Below are positions 1 to 6,838 of a stretch of DNA of 7,774 bases, in pieces. Made by a program: the position numbers and the translations under genes. This DNA comes from an uncultured Collinsella sp. (GTDB taxonomy: Bacteria > Actinomycetota > Coriobacteriia > Coriobacteriales > Coriobacteriaceae), in NCBI GenBank assembly GCA_900552395.1, contig URZJ01000075.1, positions 1 through 7,774 of the forward strand, given 5' to 3'. Within the stretch, counting starts at the first letter, position 1, and every line of letters begins with the position of its first letter. The notes beneath the pieces are model-generated. The model did no database searches, was not told the DNA's origin, and saw nothing but the letters and a program-made list of their open reading frames with translations.

Positions 1-41
1 AAGAAGCCCTCGCCGCACGAAGTGCGCAGCGAGGGCTTCTT
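1..41 (-). terminator. Terminator-like hairpin downstream of ppc, at window edge
   Basis: Positions 1-13 and 29-41 form a perfect 13-bp inverted repeat (AAGAAGCCCTCGC with its complement). Inside it lies a second 5-bp stem (14-18 with 22-26) closed by a GAA triloop, with only CA (27-28) unpaired. A GC-rich core with A-rich left and T-rich right ends is typical of a bidirectional intrinsic terminator. It lies 64 nt past the ppc stop codon. The sequence beyond the stem on the minus strand is outside the window, so a following U-run cannot be confirmed. Confidence 0.7.
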
Positions 42-105
42 GCATGTCCGAGGACGTGCCTAAAAGTAAGCTGATGGCGGGCCCGGACGACTACAGGGCT
101 ATCGA

Positions 106-2931
106 TTACCCCGTGTTCTGCAATCCTGCCGAGACGCCGGTCACAGTCGAAAGAATCAGGCTCATGTACTCGGCCTTCTTCTCCTCTGCCATCTCGTCCT
201 GGTTCATACGCACCTCGCGAAGGGCGCGGACCTGAGCGATGGACAGGGCGTCGACGTAGGGATTACGCACACGGACGGCGCAGCCGAGCACACGGCGGCG
301 CTGCAGTGGCCATTCGTCACCGACGATGGCAAGAACCCACTTACGCGTGAGCTGCATCTCGGTGAAGACCTTCTCGGACAAATCCTGGCGATCGCCCAGG
401 TGCAGGTACATCTTGGCGATGCGCTGGTCGGTCTTGGCGATCGACATCTCGATGTTGTCGATAAAGGTGCGGAAGAACGGCCACTCCTGGTAGGCAGCCT
501 TGAGCTGGTCAAGGTCGCCAAACTGCTCGCAGGCGGTGCCCAGGCCGTACCAAGCGGCCAGGTTAATGCGCGCCTGGCTCCAGCTGAAGATCCACGGAAT
601 GGTACGCAGGTCGTCGAGCGACTTGGCACCCAGACCGCGCTTGGCCGGGCGCGAGCCAATCGGCAGCAGACCGACCTCGGTCAGCGGCGTCACGGTCGAG
701 AACCACGGTGTAAAGTCCTCAGTGTTCAGCAGGTCCAGATAGCGCTCATGGCTTACTGCGTTGAGCTTCTCGGCCATATCCCAGAACTTCTGCGTGGTCT
801 CGGTGTTGGTCTTCTCGACGCTCGGAGCCGACTGCAAAAGCGTTGCGGCGGCAACGGACTCAACATGGCGCTGAGCCAGCGTGCGGTTGCCGTAACGGGC
901 AAAGATGACCTCGCCCTGCTCGGTGAGCTTAAAGAAGCAGTTGACCGAACCCTTGGGCTGCGCCAGCACGGCCTTGTTGGCCGGACCGCCGCCACGGCCC
1001 ACGGCACCGCCGCGACCGTGCATGAGCACCAGGTCGATATCGTTCTTCTCGGCCCACTTGGCAATGCGCTCCTGCGCGGAGTGCAGCGCGAGCATGGCCG
1101 TGGTAGGACCGGCATCCTTGGAGGAGTCGGAATAGCCCAGCATGACCTCCATGCGGCGGTTGGTCTGGGCAAGGCGCTTCTGCACCACGGGCAGCGTAAG
1201 CATCTGGTCGAGCACGTCGACGCAGCCCTCGAGGTCCTCGAGCTGCTCAAACAGCGGGATCACGTCGAGCTCGGGGACATCCTCCTCGTGTGCAAAGGAC
1301 AGGTGGGCAAGCTCGAAGACGTCGGCCACATGCTGGGCACTCTTGGTGAACGAGATGATGTAGCGGTGCGCCATCTTCTTGCCGTAACGCTTTTGGATGG
1401 AGCCGATAGCGCGGAAGGTGTCGATGACCTCGCGCGTCATGGGCTGCAGGTCGCCATGGATACCGTTCTCGTGGATATCCTTGAGGGCGCGGGCATGTAC
1501 CACGGAGTGCTGACGGAACTCCATCTCGACCATATGGAAGCCGAAGGACTCGACCTGCCAGATGATGGTCTGGACCGGGCCGTAGGCGGCACGGACGGCA
1601 CCGCAGGCAGCCAGCGAGCGCTGGACGACGCGCAGATCCTCCAGGAACTCATCGGCGCTGTGGTACATAGTGTCGGTAATACGGCGCACGGTGGCGTTCA
1701 GACGGTCGGCCATGACGAGCATGACGGCGCGATGCGGCTCGTGCTCGGAGATCAGCTCGGCGCGGGCCGTGTACCGAGGGCTCATCTCGACCTGATGGTT
1801 CCACAGGTTGATGAGCTCGGCAGACGGCTTGCTGTAAGTGGCCTCGAGCGTGAGGTTACGGCCGATGCGGCGGCACTTGTCCTCGAGCTTGAGCACCATG
1901 TGGGTGAAGTACTTGGCGGCGACCTCACGGCTCACCTTGGCGGTGACGTTGGGGTTACCGTCGCGGTCGGAACCGATCCAGCTGCCGGGATGGAAGAACG
2001 CCGGGCACAGCGGCGGCACGGTACCGGCCTTGTCGCCCAGCACCCAGTCGTCAAAGCGACGATAGATGACGGGGATGACGTCGAACAGCGTGTTATCGAA
2101 GATGTCGATGATGGTATCGGCTTCCTCGACCGGCGTGGGCTTCTTGAGCGCGATGGGGCTCGTACGCACCAGGGCGTCGATCTCCTGCAGCATATGGCGC
2201 TCGTTCTCCACCAGGTCGGAGCCGCCCAGACGCGGACGCTCCTCCAGCAGGTTGGAGATACGGCGAATCTTGCCCTCGACGGCCTTGCGACGGGCCTCGG
2301 TGGGATGTGCGGTAAAGACAGGGTGGAACTCGAGCTTGCCGAGCAGCTCGTTGGCGCCCTCGACACCCATCTCGTTTACCAACTGGTGATAGGCGACGGT
2401 GAGCTCGTTGGCGGGATCGACCTCGGTATCGGTCGATGCGCCGGCCTCGCGCTCGCGCAGCTGCGCCACACGGTAGTTCTCCTCCGACAGGTTTGCCAGG
2501 TGGAAGAAGCTCGTAAAGGCGCGAACGATGACCTGCTGCTTATCGAGCGGCAGACTGTCGATCAGATCGACGACCTCACGGAATGCCACGGCGGTGGGCT
2601 CGTCGGCGGTGGGCACGCCCTGCTCGTCGACGGCCTCGTCGGCAGCGCGGGTACCGGGGTTGCCGGCATTGGCCACAATCTCGGCCGACAGAATCTTGTC
2701 GAACAGGTCCGCGATCTCAGGATCATACTCGCTAAGCACACGACGCTCCAGGCGCAGGAACAGCGCCAGATTGTCGCGCAGCTCCTCGGGGATCTCGATC
2801 TCGGCGAGACGCTCCCTGGACTCGGCATTCGAGCCGATTCGGTTAACGAGGCGGTTGACCACGGCAGCGACGCGCGCCGCGGCTTCGGGTACAGACTGGT
2901 TGCTTAGGTTCTCAGCCACGTTTCCTCCCAT
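106..2931 (-). CDS. ppc: Phosphoenolpyruvate carboxylase
   Basis: Cytosolic enzyme converting PEP and bicarbonate to oxaloacetate and phosphate, feeding the TCA branch, aspartate and, in fermenters, succinate. The 941 residues match the full length of bacterial PEPC (E. coli 883). Visible motifs are TAHPTE with catalytic His209, GSDRDGNPN (321-328), MLGYSDSSKDAG with Lys605, the glycine loop HGRGGAVGRGG with Arg640 and Arg646, IPWIFSWSQAR near 778-788, and C-terminal QNTG. By hand alignment to E. coli, the aspartate-inhibitor residues Lys773, Arg832 and Asn881 correspond to Lys833, Arg889 and Asn939 here, so feedback inhibition by aspartate/malate is predicted. The start is uncertain by four codons. 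The ATG at 2931 has its GGAGG only 1 nt away, whereas a GTG at 2919 has GGAGG (2924-2928) 4 nt away. Stop is TAA. It is monocistronic by context, with its own promoter and hairpins on both sides. Confidence 0.97.
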   Translation of the reverse strand: MGGNVAENLSNQSVPEAAARVAAVVNRLVNRIGSNAESRERLAEIEIPEELRDNLALFLRLERRVLSEYDPEIADLFDKILSAEIVANAGNPGTRAADEAVDEQGVPTADEPTAVAFREVVDLIDSLPLDKQQVIVRAFTSFFHLANLSEENYRVAQLREREAGASTDTEVDPANELTVAYHQLVNEMGVEGANELLGKLEFHPVFTAHPTEARRKAVEGKIRRISNLLEERPRLGGSDLVENERHMLQEIDALVRTSPIALKKPTPVEEADTIIDIFDNTLFDVIPVIYRRFDDWVLGDKAGTVPPLCPAFFHPGSWIGSDRDGNPNVTAKVSREVAAKYFTHMVLKLEDKCRRIGRNLTLEATYSKPSAELINLWNHQVEMSPRYTARAELISEHEPHRAVMLVMADRLNATVRRITDTMYHSADEFLEDLRVVQRSLAACGAVRAAYGPVQTIIWQVESFGFHMVEMEFRQHSVVHARALKDIHENGIHGDLQPMTREVIDTFRAIGSIQKRYGKKMAHRYIISFTKSAQHVADVFELAHLSFAHEEDVPELDVIPLFEQLEDLEGCVDVLDQMLTLPVVQKRLAQTNRRMEVMLGYSDSSKDAGPTTAMLALHSAQERIAKWAEKNDIDLVLMHGRGGAVGRGGGPANKAVLAQPKGSVNCFFKLTEQGEVIFARYGNRTLAQRHVESVAAATLLQSAPSVEKTNTETTQKFWDMAEKLNAVSHERYLDLLNTEDFTPWFSTVTPLTEVGLLPIGSRPAKRGLGAKSLDDLRTIPWIFSWSQARINLAAWYGLGTACEQFGDLDQLKAAYQEWPFFRTFIDNIEMSIAKTDQRIAKMYLHLGDRQDLSEKVFTEMQLTRKWVLAIVGDEWPLQRRRVLGCAVRVRNPYVDALSIAQVRALREVRMNQDEMAEEKKAEYMSLILSTVTGVSAGLQNTG

Positions 2932-2937
2932 TCCTCC
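2924..2937 (-). promoter_or_regulatory. Two tandem Shine-Dalgarno motifs at the ppc start
   Basis: On the minus strand GGAGG occurs at 2937-2933 and again at 2928-2924. The first is only 1 nt from the ATG at 2931, too close for normal use. The second is 4 nt from a GTG at 2919 in the same frame. The choice changes the protein by four residues. The GTG start, giving a protein that begins M-A-E-N-L-S, fits ribosome spacing slightly better. Confidence 0.5.
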
Positions 2938-2963
2938 TTCTATGCACGTAACATGCGGTATTC

Positions 2964-2992
2964 ATTATAGGCGCTTGCGAAATACTTTCGAC
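2964..2992 (-). promoter_or_regulatory. Probable ppc promoter (consensus -10)
   Basis: The minus strand carries a perfect TATAAT at 2969-2964, placing transcription start near 2957 and giving a leader of about 26 nt before the ATG. The -35 region 17 nt upstream (about 2992-2987) reads GTCGAA, a poor match to TTGACA. This suggests either an activator-dependent promoter or reliance on the strong -10. A short palindrome (2978-2990) covers the spacer and the -35 position. Confidence 0.6.
2978..2990. promoter_or_regulatory. Palindrome over the ppc promoter spacer, possible operator
   Basis: CGAAATACTTTCG is a perfect 5-bp inverted repeat around a 3-bp centre. It lies between the -10 box and the -35 position of ppc, where a bound repressor would block RNA polymerase. 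A related palindrome lies 35 bp further upstream (3014-3024). No regulator can be named from sequence alone. Confidence 0.4.
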
Positions 2993-3013
2993 ACTGATTG
3001 CGCTTTACCACAC

Positions 3014-3024
3014 AAAAGTATTTT
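3014..3024. promoter_or_regulatory. Second upstream palindrome of the ppc promoter, possible operator
   Basis: AAAAGTATTTT is a 4-bp inverted repeat around GTA. Read on the opposite strand, AAAATACTTTT matches the proximal copy (GAAATACTTTC) except at the two outer bases. Its centre lies about 62 bp upstream of the predicted ppc transcription start. AT-rich sequence makes a chance match possible. Confidence 0.3.
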
Positions 3025-3080
3025 CTGCATTGCAAGGGTTTTTGCTCTAAATGGTCGTATTTCTCGGTGGACGGCATACA

Positions 3081-3119
3081 CAAACGGGGGCATTCCGCAT
3101 AAATGCGAAACACCCCCGT
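3081..3119 (-). terminator. hisS terminator hairpin
   Basis: On the minus-strand RNA the arms 3119-3103 and 3100-3084 pair over 17 consecutive positions around a 2-nt centre. The outer pairs are ACGGGGG/CCCCCGT, followed by a run with three G-U wobbles and then the CGCAT/ATGCG core. On the plus-strand RNA the wobbles become C-A mismatches, so the structure is built for minus-strand transcripts. The stem starts 57 nt past the hisS stop and is followed only by a weak U-stretch (UUUGUGU counting the last stem base). It is most likely the hisS terminator, insulating ppc. Confidence 0.65.
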
Positions 3120-3176
3120 AACAATCGCTCGCAATGGACGGGACACTCAAGCGGGTCCGCAGCTCAAAAAGATGCG

Positions 3177-4490
3177 CTACAGGCGCTCGCGAACCGCCTC
3201 GACCACGTTGGCCAGATCGACGAGAACCTCGTCATGGCTCTGCATGTCACGTACCTTGACCTTGCCGGCGGCAAGCTCGTCGCCACCCAGGACCAGGATG
3301 AGCTTGGCGCCCACCTTGTCGGCCTGCTTAAACTGGGCCTTGAGCGAACGGCCCTGATAGTCGGCCTCGGTCACGATGCCTGCGGCACGAAGCTCCTGCG
3401 TAATGGCAAAGACGTTCTGGCGCAGCTCCTTGCCGGCGTTGGCGACATAGACGCACGGGGCCTCATCGGCACCCAAATCGCTGTCAAAGGCCTGCAGGGC
3501 CAGCAGGGCGCGCTCAAAACCGACGGCGAAGCCGACGCCGGCCGTGGGCTTGCCGCCCTCGAGCTCGACCAAGCCGTCGTAGCGGCCGCCGCCACCGATG
3601 GAGCCGACGCCGGCGCCGGGGGCCTCGACCTCAAAGACGGTACGGGTGTAGTAGTCAAGGCCGCGCACCAGGGTGGGATCCTCGACATACTCGATACCGG
3701 CGGCGTCCAGATAGCGCTTGACCTGCTCGTAGTGCTCACGGCACTCATCGCACAGGTTGTCGCCCATCAGCGGGGCGTCGGCCATGATCTCGCGGCAGTG
3801 GTCGTTCTTGCAGTCGAAGGCACGCAGCGGGTTGAGCTCGGCGCGCTCGCGGCACTCATCGCACATCTCGTCGGCGTGATCGAGGATGAACTGCTTAACC
3901 TGCTCGCGATAAGCCGGACGGCACTGGGCGTCACCCATCGAGTTGATGAGCAGACGAAGCTTGGAAAGGTCGAAGCCCAGACGCTTGTAGAACTCCATGA
4001 GCATGATGATGCACTCGGCGTCTGCCGCCGGATCGGGAGCGCCGAGCCACTCGATGCCCACCTGGTGGAACTGGCGCAGGCGGCCCTTCTGGGGACGCTC
4101 GCCGCGGAACATGGCCTCGGCGTAGTACGCCTTAAACGGCGTGGAGCCCTGGGGCACCAGATTGCTCTCGACGACGGCGCGCACCACGCCGGCCGTGCCC
4201 TCGGGGCGAAGTGCCAGGCGCTGCTTGGGCTTGAGTTTGGTGTCGGTGCCCTCGGTAAAGACGCGCTCCAGGTTGGCACCGCTGAACACGCGGAACATTT
4301 CCTTGCGCACGACGTCGGTCGACTGGCCGATACCGTGGACAAACACGTCCACCTGCTCGATCGCGGGCGTCTCGATGGGTTTAAAACCAAACGGCTCGAA
4401 CACGCCAGCCGCAATCTGCTGCATCTTTTGCCAGGCGCGCATCTCGGCGCCGATAAGGTCGCGGGTTCCCTCCGCCTTCTGTGCCTGCAT
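3177..4490 (-). CDS. hisS: Histidyl-tRNA synthetase
   Basis: Cytosolic class II aminoacyl-tRNA synthetase that activates histidine with ATP and charges tRNA-His. The 437 residues are normal for bacterial HisRS. The class II core spans about 1-335: motif 2 is FRGERPQKGRLRQFHQ (128-143), the HisRS signature RGLDYYT is at 276-282 with catalytic Arg276, and motif 3 AVGFERALLAL is at 322-332. A cysteine-rich insert (Cys210, 213, 227, 232, 247, 250) resembles the CxxC/NPLRxxDCK region common in HisRS. The HGTP anticodon-binding domain occupies about 345-437. The ATG at 4490 is chosen because AAAGGTG (4504-4498) lies 7 nt upstream. A TTG six bases further upstream would sit almost on top of that site. 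Stop is TAG. The aspS gene, which often follows hisS in other bacteria, is absent here. I saw no T-box-sized leader, since the predicted 5' UTR is about 36 nt. Confidence 0.97.
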   Translation of the reverse strand: MQAQKAEGTRDLIGAEMRAWQKMQQIAAGVFEPFGFKPIETPAIEQVDVFVHGIGQSTDVVRKEMFRVFSGANLERVFTEGTDTKLKPKQRLALRPEGTAGVVRAVVESNLVPQGSTPFKAYYAEAMFRGERPQKGRLRQFHQVGIEWLGAPDPAADAECIIMLMEFYKRLGFDLSKLRLLINSMGDAQCRPAYREQVKQFILDHADEMCDECRERAELNPLRAFDCKNDHCREIMADAPLMGDNLCDECREHYEQVKRYLDAAGIEYVEDPTLVRGLDYYTRTVFEVEAPGAGVGSIGGGGRYDGLVELEGGKPTAGVGFAVGFERALLALQAFDSDLGADEAPCVYVANAGKELRQNVFAITQELRAAGIVTEADYQGRSLKAQFKQADKVGAKLILVLGGDELAAGKVKVRDMQSHDEVLVDLANVVEAVRERL

Positions 4491-4497
4491 GGGCAAA

Positions 4498-4504
4498 CAC
4501 CTTT
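4498..4504 (-). promoter_or_regulatory. hisS ribosome binding site
   Basis: AAAGGTG on the minus strand lies 7 nt before the ATG at 4490, a normal distance. It lies only 1 nt from the in-frame TTG at 4496, so it supports the ATG as the true start. Confidence 0.65.
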
Positions 4505-4532
4505 CTTTTGTATCGCGTCATAGGTAAGGGTC

Positions 4533-4538
4533 ATTATA
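4533..4538 (-). promoter_or_regulatory. Probable hisS -10 box
   Basis: A perfect TATAAT on the minus strand, 42 nt upstream of the hisS ATG, predicts a start near 4526 and a leader of about 36 nt. At 16-18 bp spacing the -35 hexamer falls at the base of the GC-rich hairpin arm (from 4556) and does not resemble TTGACA. No extended -10 TG is present, so the promoter is supported mainly by this one hexamer. Confidence 0.5.
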
Positions 4539-4555
4539 CGGCACAAACACATACA

Positions 4556-4615
4556 GCGGCGGCGCGTCTGACCGAACGAGGGTATGGGGGCTCGTTCGGC
4601 CAGATGCGCCGCCGC
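4556..4615 (-). terminator. Long 60-nt hairpin between the MFS remnant and hisS
   Basis: Arms 4556-4580 and 4591-4615 pair as 10 bp (GCGGCGGCGC), one imperfect position, 4 bp (TCTG/CAGA), one imperfect position, then 9 bp (CCGAACGAG), around a 10-nt loop. Each strand's RNA has one G-U wobble and one mismatch at the two imperfect positions, so both strands fold equally well. It begins 46 nt past the transporter stop, where a terminator is expected. No U-run follows on either strand, so Rho-independent termination is not certain. It could instead be a dispersed palindromic repeat or an RNA-stabilising structure. Confidence 0.45.
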
Positions 4616-4661
4616 GGTAGCCACGGACGAAGCGGACAAGCGGCAATGCGCTTTGGCCTAT

Positions 4662-5506
4662 CTACTCCCCCGCCACGCTTGCGCGCAGCTTGGCGGCGAT
4701 GGGCTCGGATGCCAGCAGGAACACGAGCATGACCACGGAGCACGCCAGGCACACGATCCAGGTGCTCGCAAAGGAGCCCGTGGCATCGAACAGCACGCCC
4801 GAGACGATGGCGCCCACGGTGCCGCCGACCATCTCGAGCGAGGTAATGGTGCCCGTGACCTTGCCGAGATCGGCCATGTCAAACTGCTTGGACGCGGCAA
4901 TGGTAGGCGTGATGGTACCCATGCACGTTCCGATACCAAAGCTAATGGCAGCCACGATGGGGCCGAGGTCGGTTGCGGGGAAGCACAGGGCGACGCAGGC
5001 GACGATGCACGCAACGGACCCCAACACATTGCCGAAACGCAGGCCAAATCGATCATAGATGGCGCCAAGGGAGATCTTGGCGATAACGACGGTAACCATG
5101 TAGGCCGAAAGCACGGTGCCTGCCCACATGGGGTCGTGGCCGCCCGTGACGATCTTGGTGCCGTTGACGGTAACACTCGTCATGTTGGTAACCTGGTTGG
5201 GCAGGATGGCGCCATTGACCAAGCCCATAAAGAGGAAGGCGACGACGAGCAGCCAAAATGCCGGGCTCTTCTTGATACGAGACCAGCCGACGCTAACCTC
5301 GGGGGCTGCCTTCTCGTTCTTATCACCCGTGGCAGAAGCAGACGGGTCGCCTGGATTCTCGCCGAGCGGCTTAAGACCGATCTCGGAAGGCTTGGTGCGG
5401 AAGGAATAGTCATGCAGTTAACGAAAATGGTGTAGCACGTGGCCATGATGACAAAGCCGGAGGCCACCACGAACCAGCCAGGGAAAAATTTACTTTGCTG
5501 GGACAT
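4662..5506 (-). pseudogene. MFS transporter, OFA (oxalate/formate antiporter-like) family, internally deleted and frameshifted
   Basis: The ATG at 5506 with AAGGAG 6 nt upstream opens MSQQSKFFPGWFVVASGFVI and continues to residue 32, a normal N-terminus and TM1. At about 5405-5420 the sequence jumps to another frame. That frame reads DYSFRTKPSEIGLKPLGE, the central cytoplasmic loop typical of this family, and runs on as TM7-12 to the TAG at 4662. The second half has a motif-A-like GAIYDRFGLRFG between TM8 and TM9. Together the parts give about 280 residues against roughly 400-430 for intact members, so TM2-6 (about 150 residues) are missing. A TAA (5420-5418) just upstream in the second frame prevents readthrough, and the first ATG in that frame (5228) lies inside TM7. 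The initial frame runs as nonsense to 5180. The product is almost certainly non-functional. The substrate is unknown, probably a carboxylate or the partner of the adjacent amidohydrolase. Confidence 0.88.
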
Positions 5507-5509
5507 GGA

Positions 5510-6808
5510 TTACTCCTTGTGGTCCGCAATGTATCCGAGAGCGACGGCGGCATAAGCCGCGGCGCCGAGAGGAAGCTCGGCATCGTTAAAGCGCGCCTTG
5601 GGATGATGCTGGGCAAAATGCTCGTCCGTATCGGTCACGGCCGCGCCCACGGTAAAGTACGCACTCGGAATCTCGCTCGAGATAAGCGCGAAGTCCTCGC
5701 TCGCCATGGCGTGGAATAGCGGCAGGAAGGCAGCCTTGGGCAGCACCGCGCCCACGTAACCAAGCGAGGCCTGGGTCATATCGCTGTCGAGCACGAGCGG
5801 CGGAACGTCCGAAAGCGTCTCGATGGCTGCCGGCGTACGATATGTTGCGGCAACGCCGTTGACGACCTCCGCGATGCGGGTCTTAAGGTGAGCCATGAGC
5901 TCGACATCGAAGCCGCGCAACGTTCCCTCGAGCACGCAGGTGTCGGGGATGACGTTGGCCGCCAAACCGCCAGCGAACTTACCCACGGTAAGCGCGACCT
6001 CCTTGGCCGCCGGCACCTCGCGAGAGATAAGCTCCTGAAGCGCCAGGTGCACATGCACGCCGGCCGTGATGGGGTCGATGCAGATCTCGGGGCTCGAGCC
6101 ATGGCCACCCTTGCCCTGCAGCGTGATGCGGAAACCGTACACGCCCGAGAGCGCCGGACTCCCATAGAGCACCAGGCCAAGCGGCGACTGGCTATTGACA
6201 TGCATGGCAAAGGCGACCTGAGGGCGCGGGTTCTGCAGCAGACCGTCGGCGATGGCGGCGCGGGCACCCTCAAAGGTTTCCTCGCCCGGCTGGAACAGCA
6301 GCTTAACCGTGGCGTTGGCATCAACAAGCGCGGACTCGCGGGCCTTGAGCAGGCGCGCCGCTCCAAGCAACGCCGTTGCGTGCATATCGTGTCCGCATGC
6401 GTGCATGCAGCCGTTCGTAGAGGCGAAAGGCTCACCTGACTCTTCGGCAACGGGCAGGGCATCCATGTCGCCACGGAGCATGATGACCGTACCGGCCTGC
6501 TCGTCCGTGCAGACGCCATTGCCTTGGGCCGCGGCGGCACCGGCACCGACAAGGCCCACAACGCAGGAACCATCAACGAGCGTGGCAAATGGGATGTCCA
6601 TCTCAGTCAGGCGCGCTTGGATATACGCAGAGGTCTGTGGGAGGCTATTACCCAGCTCGGGCATCTGGTGGAGATCGTGTCGCCACGCAGCGAGCTCGTC
6701 TGCAAAAGCCTGAGCTTCTGCAACGAGACCGTCACCGATAGCGGTCTGCGCCGCTGCGGTGGCCTTGGGCGCTGATTGCGGTTGAAGATCGGACAAAGCT
6801 GGTGCCAT
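5510..6808 (-). CDS. M20D-family metal-dependent amidohydrolase (hippurate / N-acyl-amino-acid hydrolase type)
   Basis: Predicted cytosolic di-metal hydrolase that cleaves an amide bond of an N-acyl amino acid or similar conjugate. Its 432 residues are slightly longer than typical (about 380-400) because of a 40-residue N-terminal extension and an Ala/Gly-rich stretch near 88-107. Motifs are LRGDMDALP (111-119), HACGHDMH (136-143, ligands Cys138 and His140), FQPGEE (172-177, catalytic Glu176 and ligand Glu177), AMHV (His203), GKGGHGSSPE (232-241) in the lid/dimerisation domain, SEDF (370-373) and the terminal ligand in HHPKARF (401-407). No signal peptide is seen. The ATG at 6808 is chosen because GGAGG lies 6 nt upstream. 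An earlier in-frame ATG at 6862 would add 18 residues across a palindromic control region. The last codons supply the Shine-Dalgarno of the downstream transporter gene, so the pair was translationally linked. Substrate cannot be told from sequence. Confidence 0.93.
   Translation of the reverse strand: MAPALSDLQPQSAPKATAAAQTAIGDGLVAEAQAFADELAAWRHDLHQMPELGNSLPQTSAYIQARLTEMDIPFATLVDGSCVVGLVGAGAAAAQGNGVCTDEQAGTVIMLRGDMDALPVAEESGEPFASTNGCMHACGHDMHATALLGAARLLKARESALVDANATVKLLFQPGEETFEGARAAIADGLLQNPRPQVAFAMHVNSQSPLGLVLYGSPALSGVYGFRITLQGKGGHGSSPEICIDPITAGVHVHLALQELISREVPAAKEVALTVGKFAGGLAANVIPDTCVLEGTLRGFDVELMAHLKTRIAEVVNGVAATYRTPAAIETLSDVPPLVLDSDMTQASLGYVGAVLPKAAFLPLFHAMASEDFALISSEIPSAYFTVGAAVTDTDEHFAQHHPKARFNDAELPLGAAAYAAVALGYIADHKE
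5513..5518 (-). promoter_or_regulatory. Transporter Shine-Dalgarno embedded in the amidohydrolase stop region
   Basis: AAGGAG encodes the final Lys-Glu of the amidohydrolase. It sits directly before the amidohydrolase TAA and 6 nt before the transporter ATG. This layout indicates one mRNA with coupled translation of the two genes. Confidence 0.75.
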
Positions 6809-6814
6809 AGATGC

Positions 6815-6819
6815 CCTCC
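6815..6819 (-). promoter_or_regulatory. Amidohydrolase ribosome binding site
   Basis: GGAGG on the minus strand, 6 nt before the ATG at 6808, decides this start over the in-frame ATG 54 nt upstream, which has no comparable site. Confidence 0.75.
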
Positions 6820-6838
6820 AGTATCGTTTTTGCAGCAA

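Noticed and set aside
44..235. Small plus-strand frame of 63 codons starting just after the left-edge hairpin
   Set aside because: No Shine-Dalgarno, and more than half of it is antisense to the conserved 3' end of ppc.
400..2907. Plus-strand open frame of 835 codons opposite ppc
   Set aside because: It is antisense to a clearly recognisable PEPC with all catalytic motifs. Long stop-free antisense frames are common where GC-rich codon bias suppresses stops. Its composition is low-complexity and matches no family I know.
4491..4496. TTG start for hisS two codons before the ATG
   Set aside because: The AAAGGTG site is 1 nt from the TTG but a normal 7 nt from the ATG.
3051..4523. Plus-strand open frame of 490 codons opposite hisS
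   Set aside because: It is a shadow of hisS caused by codon bias and runs through the hisS terminator hairpin. No recognisable motif or ribosome site.
4497..4661. T-box or histidine-responsive leader before hisS
   Set aside because: The predicted leader is only about 36 nt. The large hairpin is upstream of the TATAAT box, so it would not be part of the hisS mRNA.
4662..5228. Independent half-size (six-TM) transporter starting at the ATG at 5228
   Set aside because: That ATG is inside TM7, with no evident ribosome site. The family-typical loop and first half of TM7 lie upstream in the same frame, so it is a gene fragment.
5180..5506. Programmed frameshift as an explanation for the split transporter
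   Set aside because: A frameshift alone would not account for the absence of TM2-6, and no slippery run is present at the junction.
5888..6439. Plus-strand frame of 183 codons opposite the amidohydrolase
   Set aside because: Antisense shadow of a gene with intact metal-binding motifs; composition resembles the other antisense frames.
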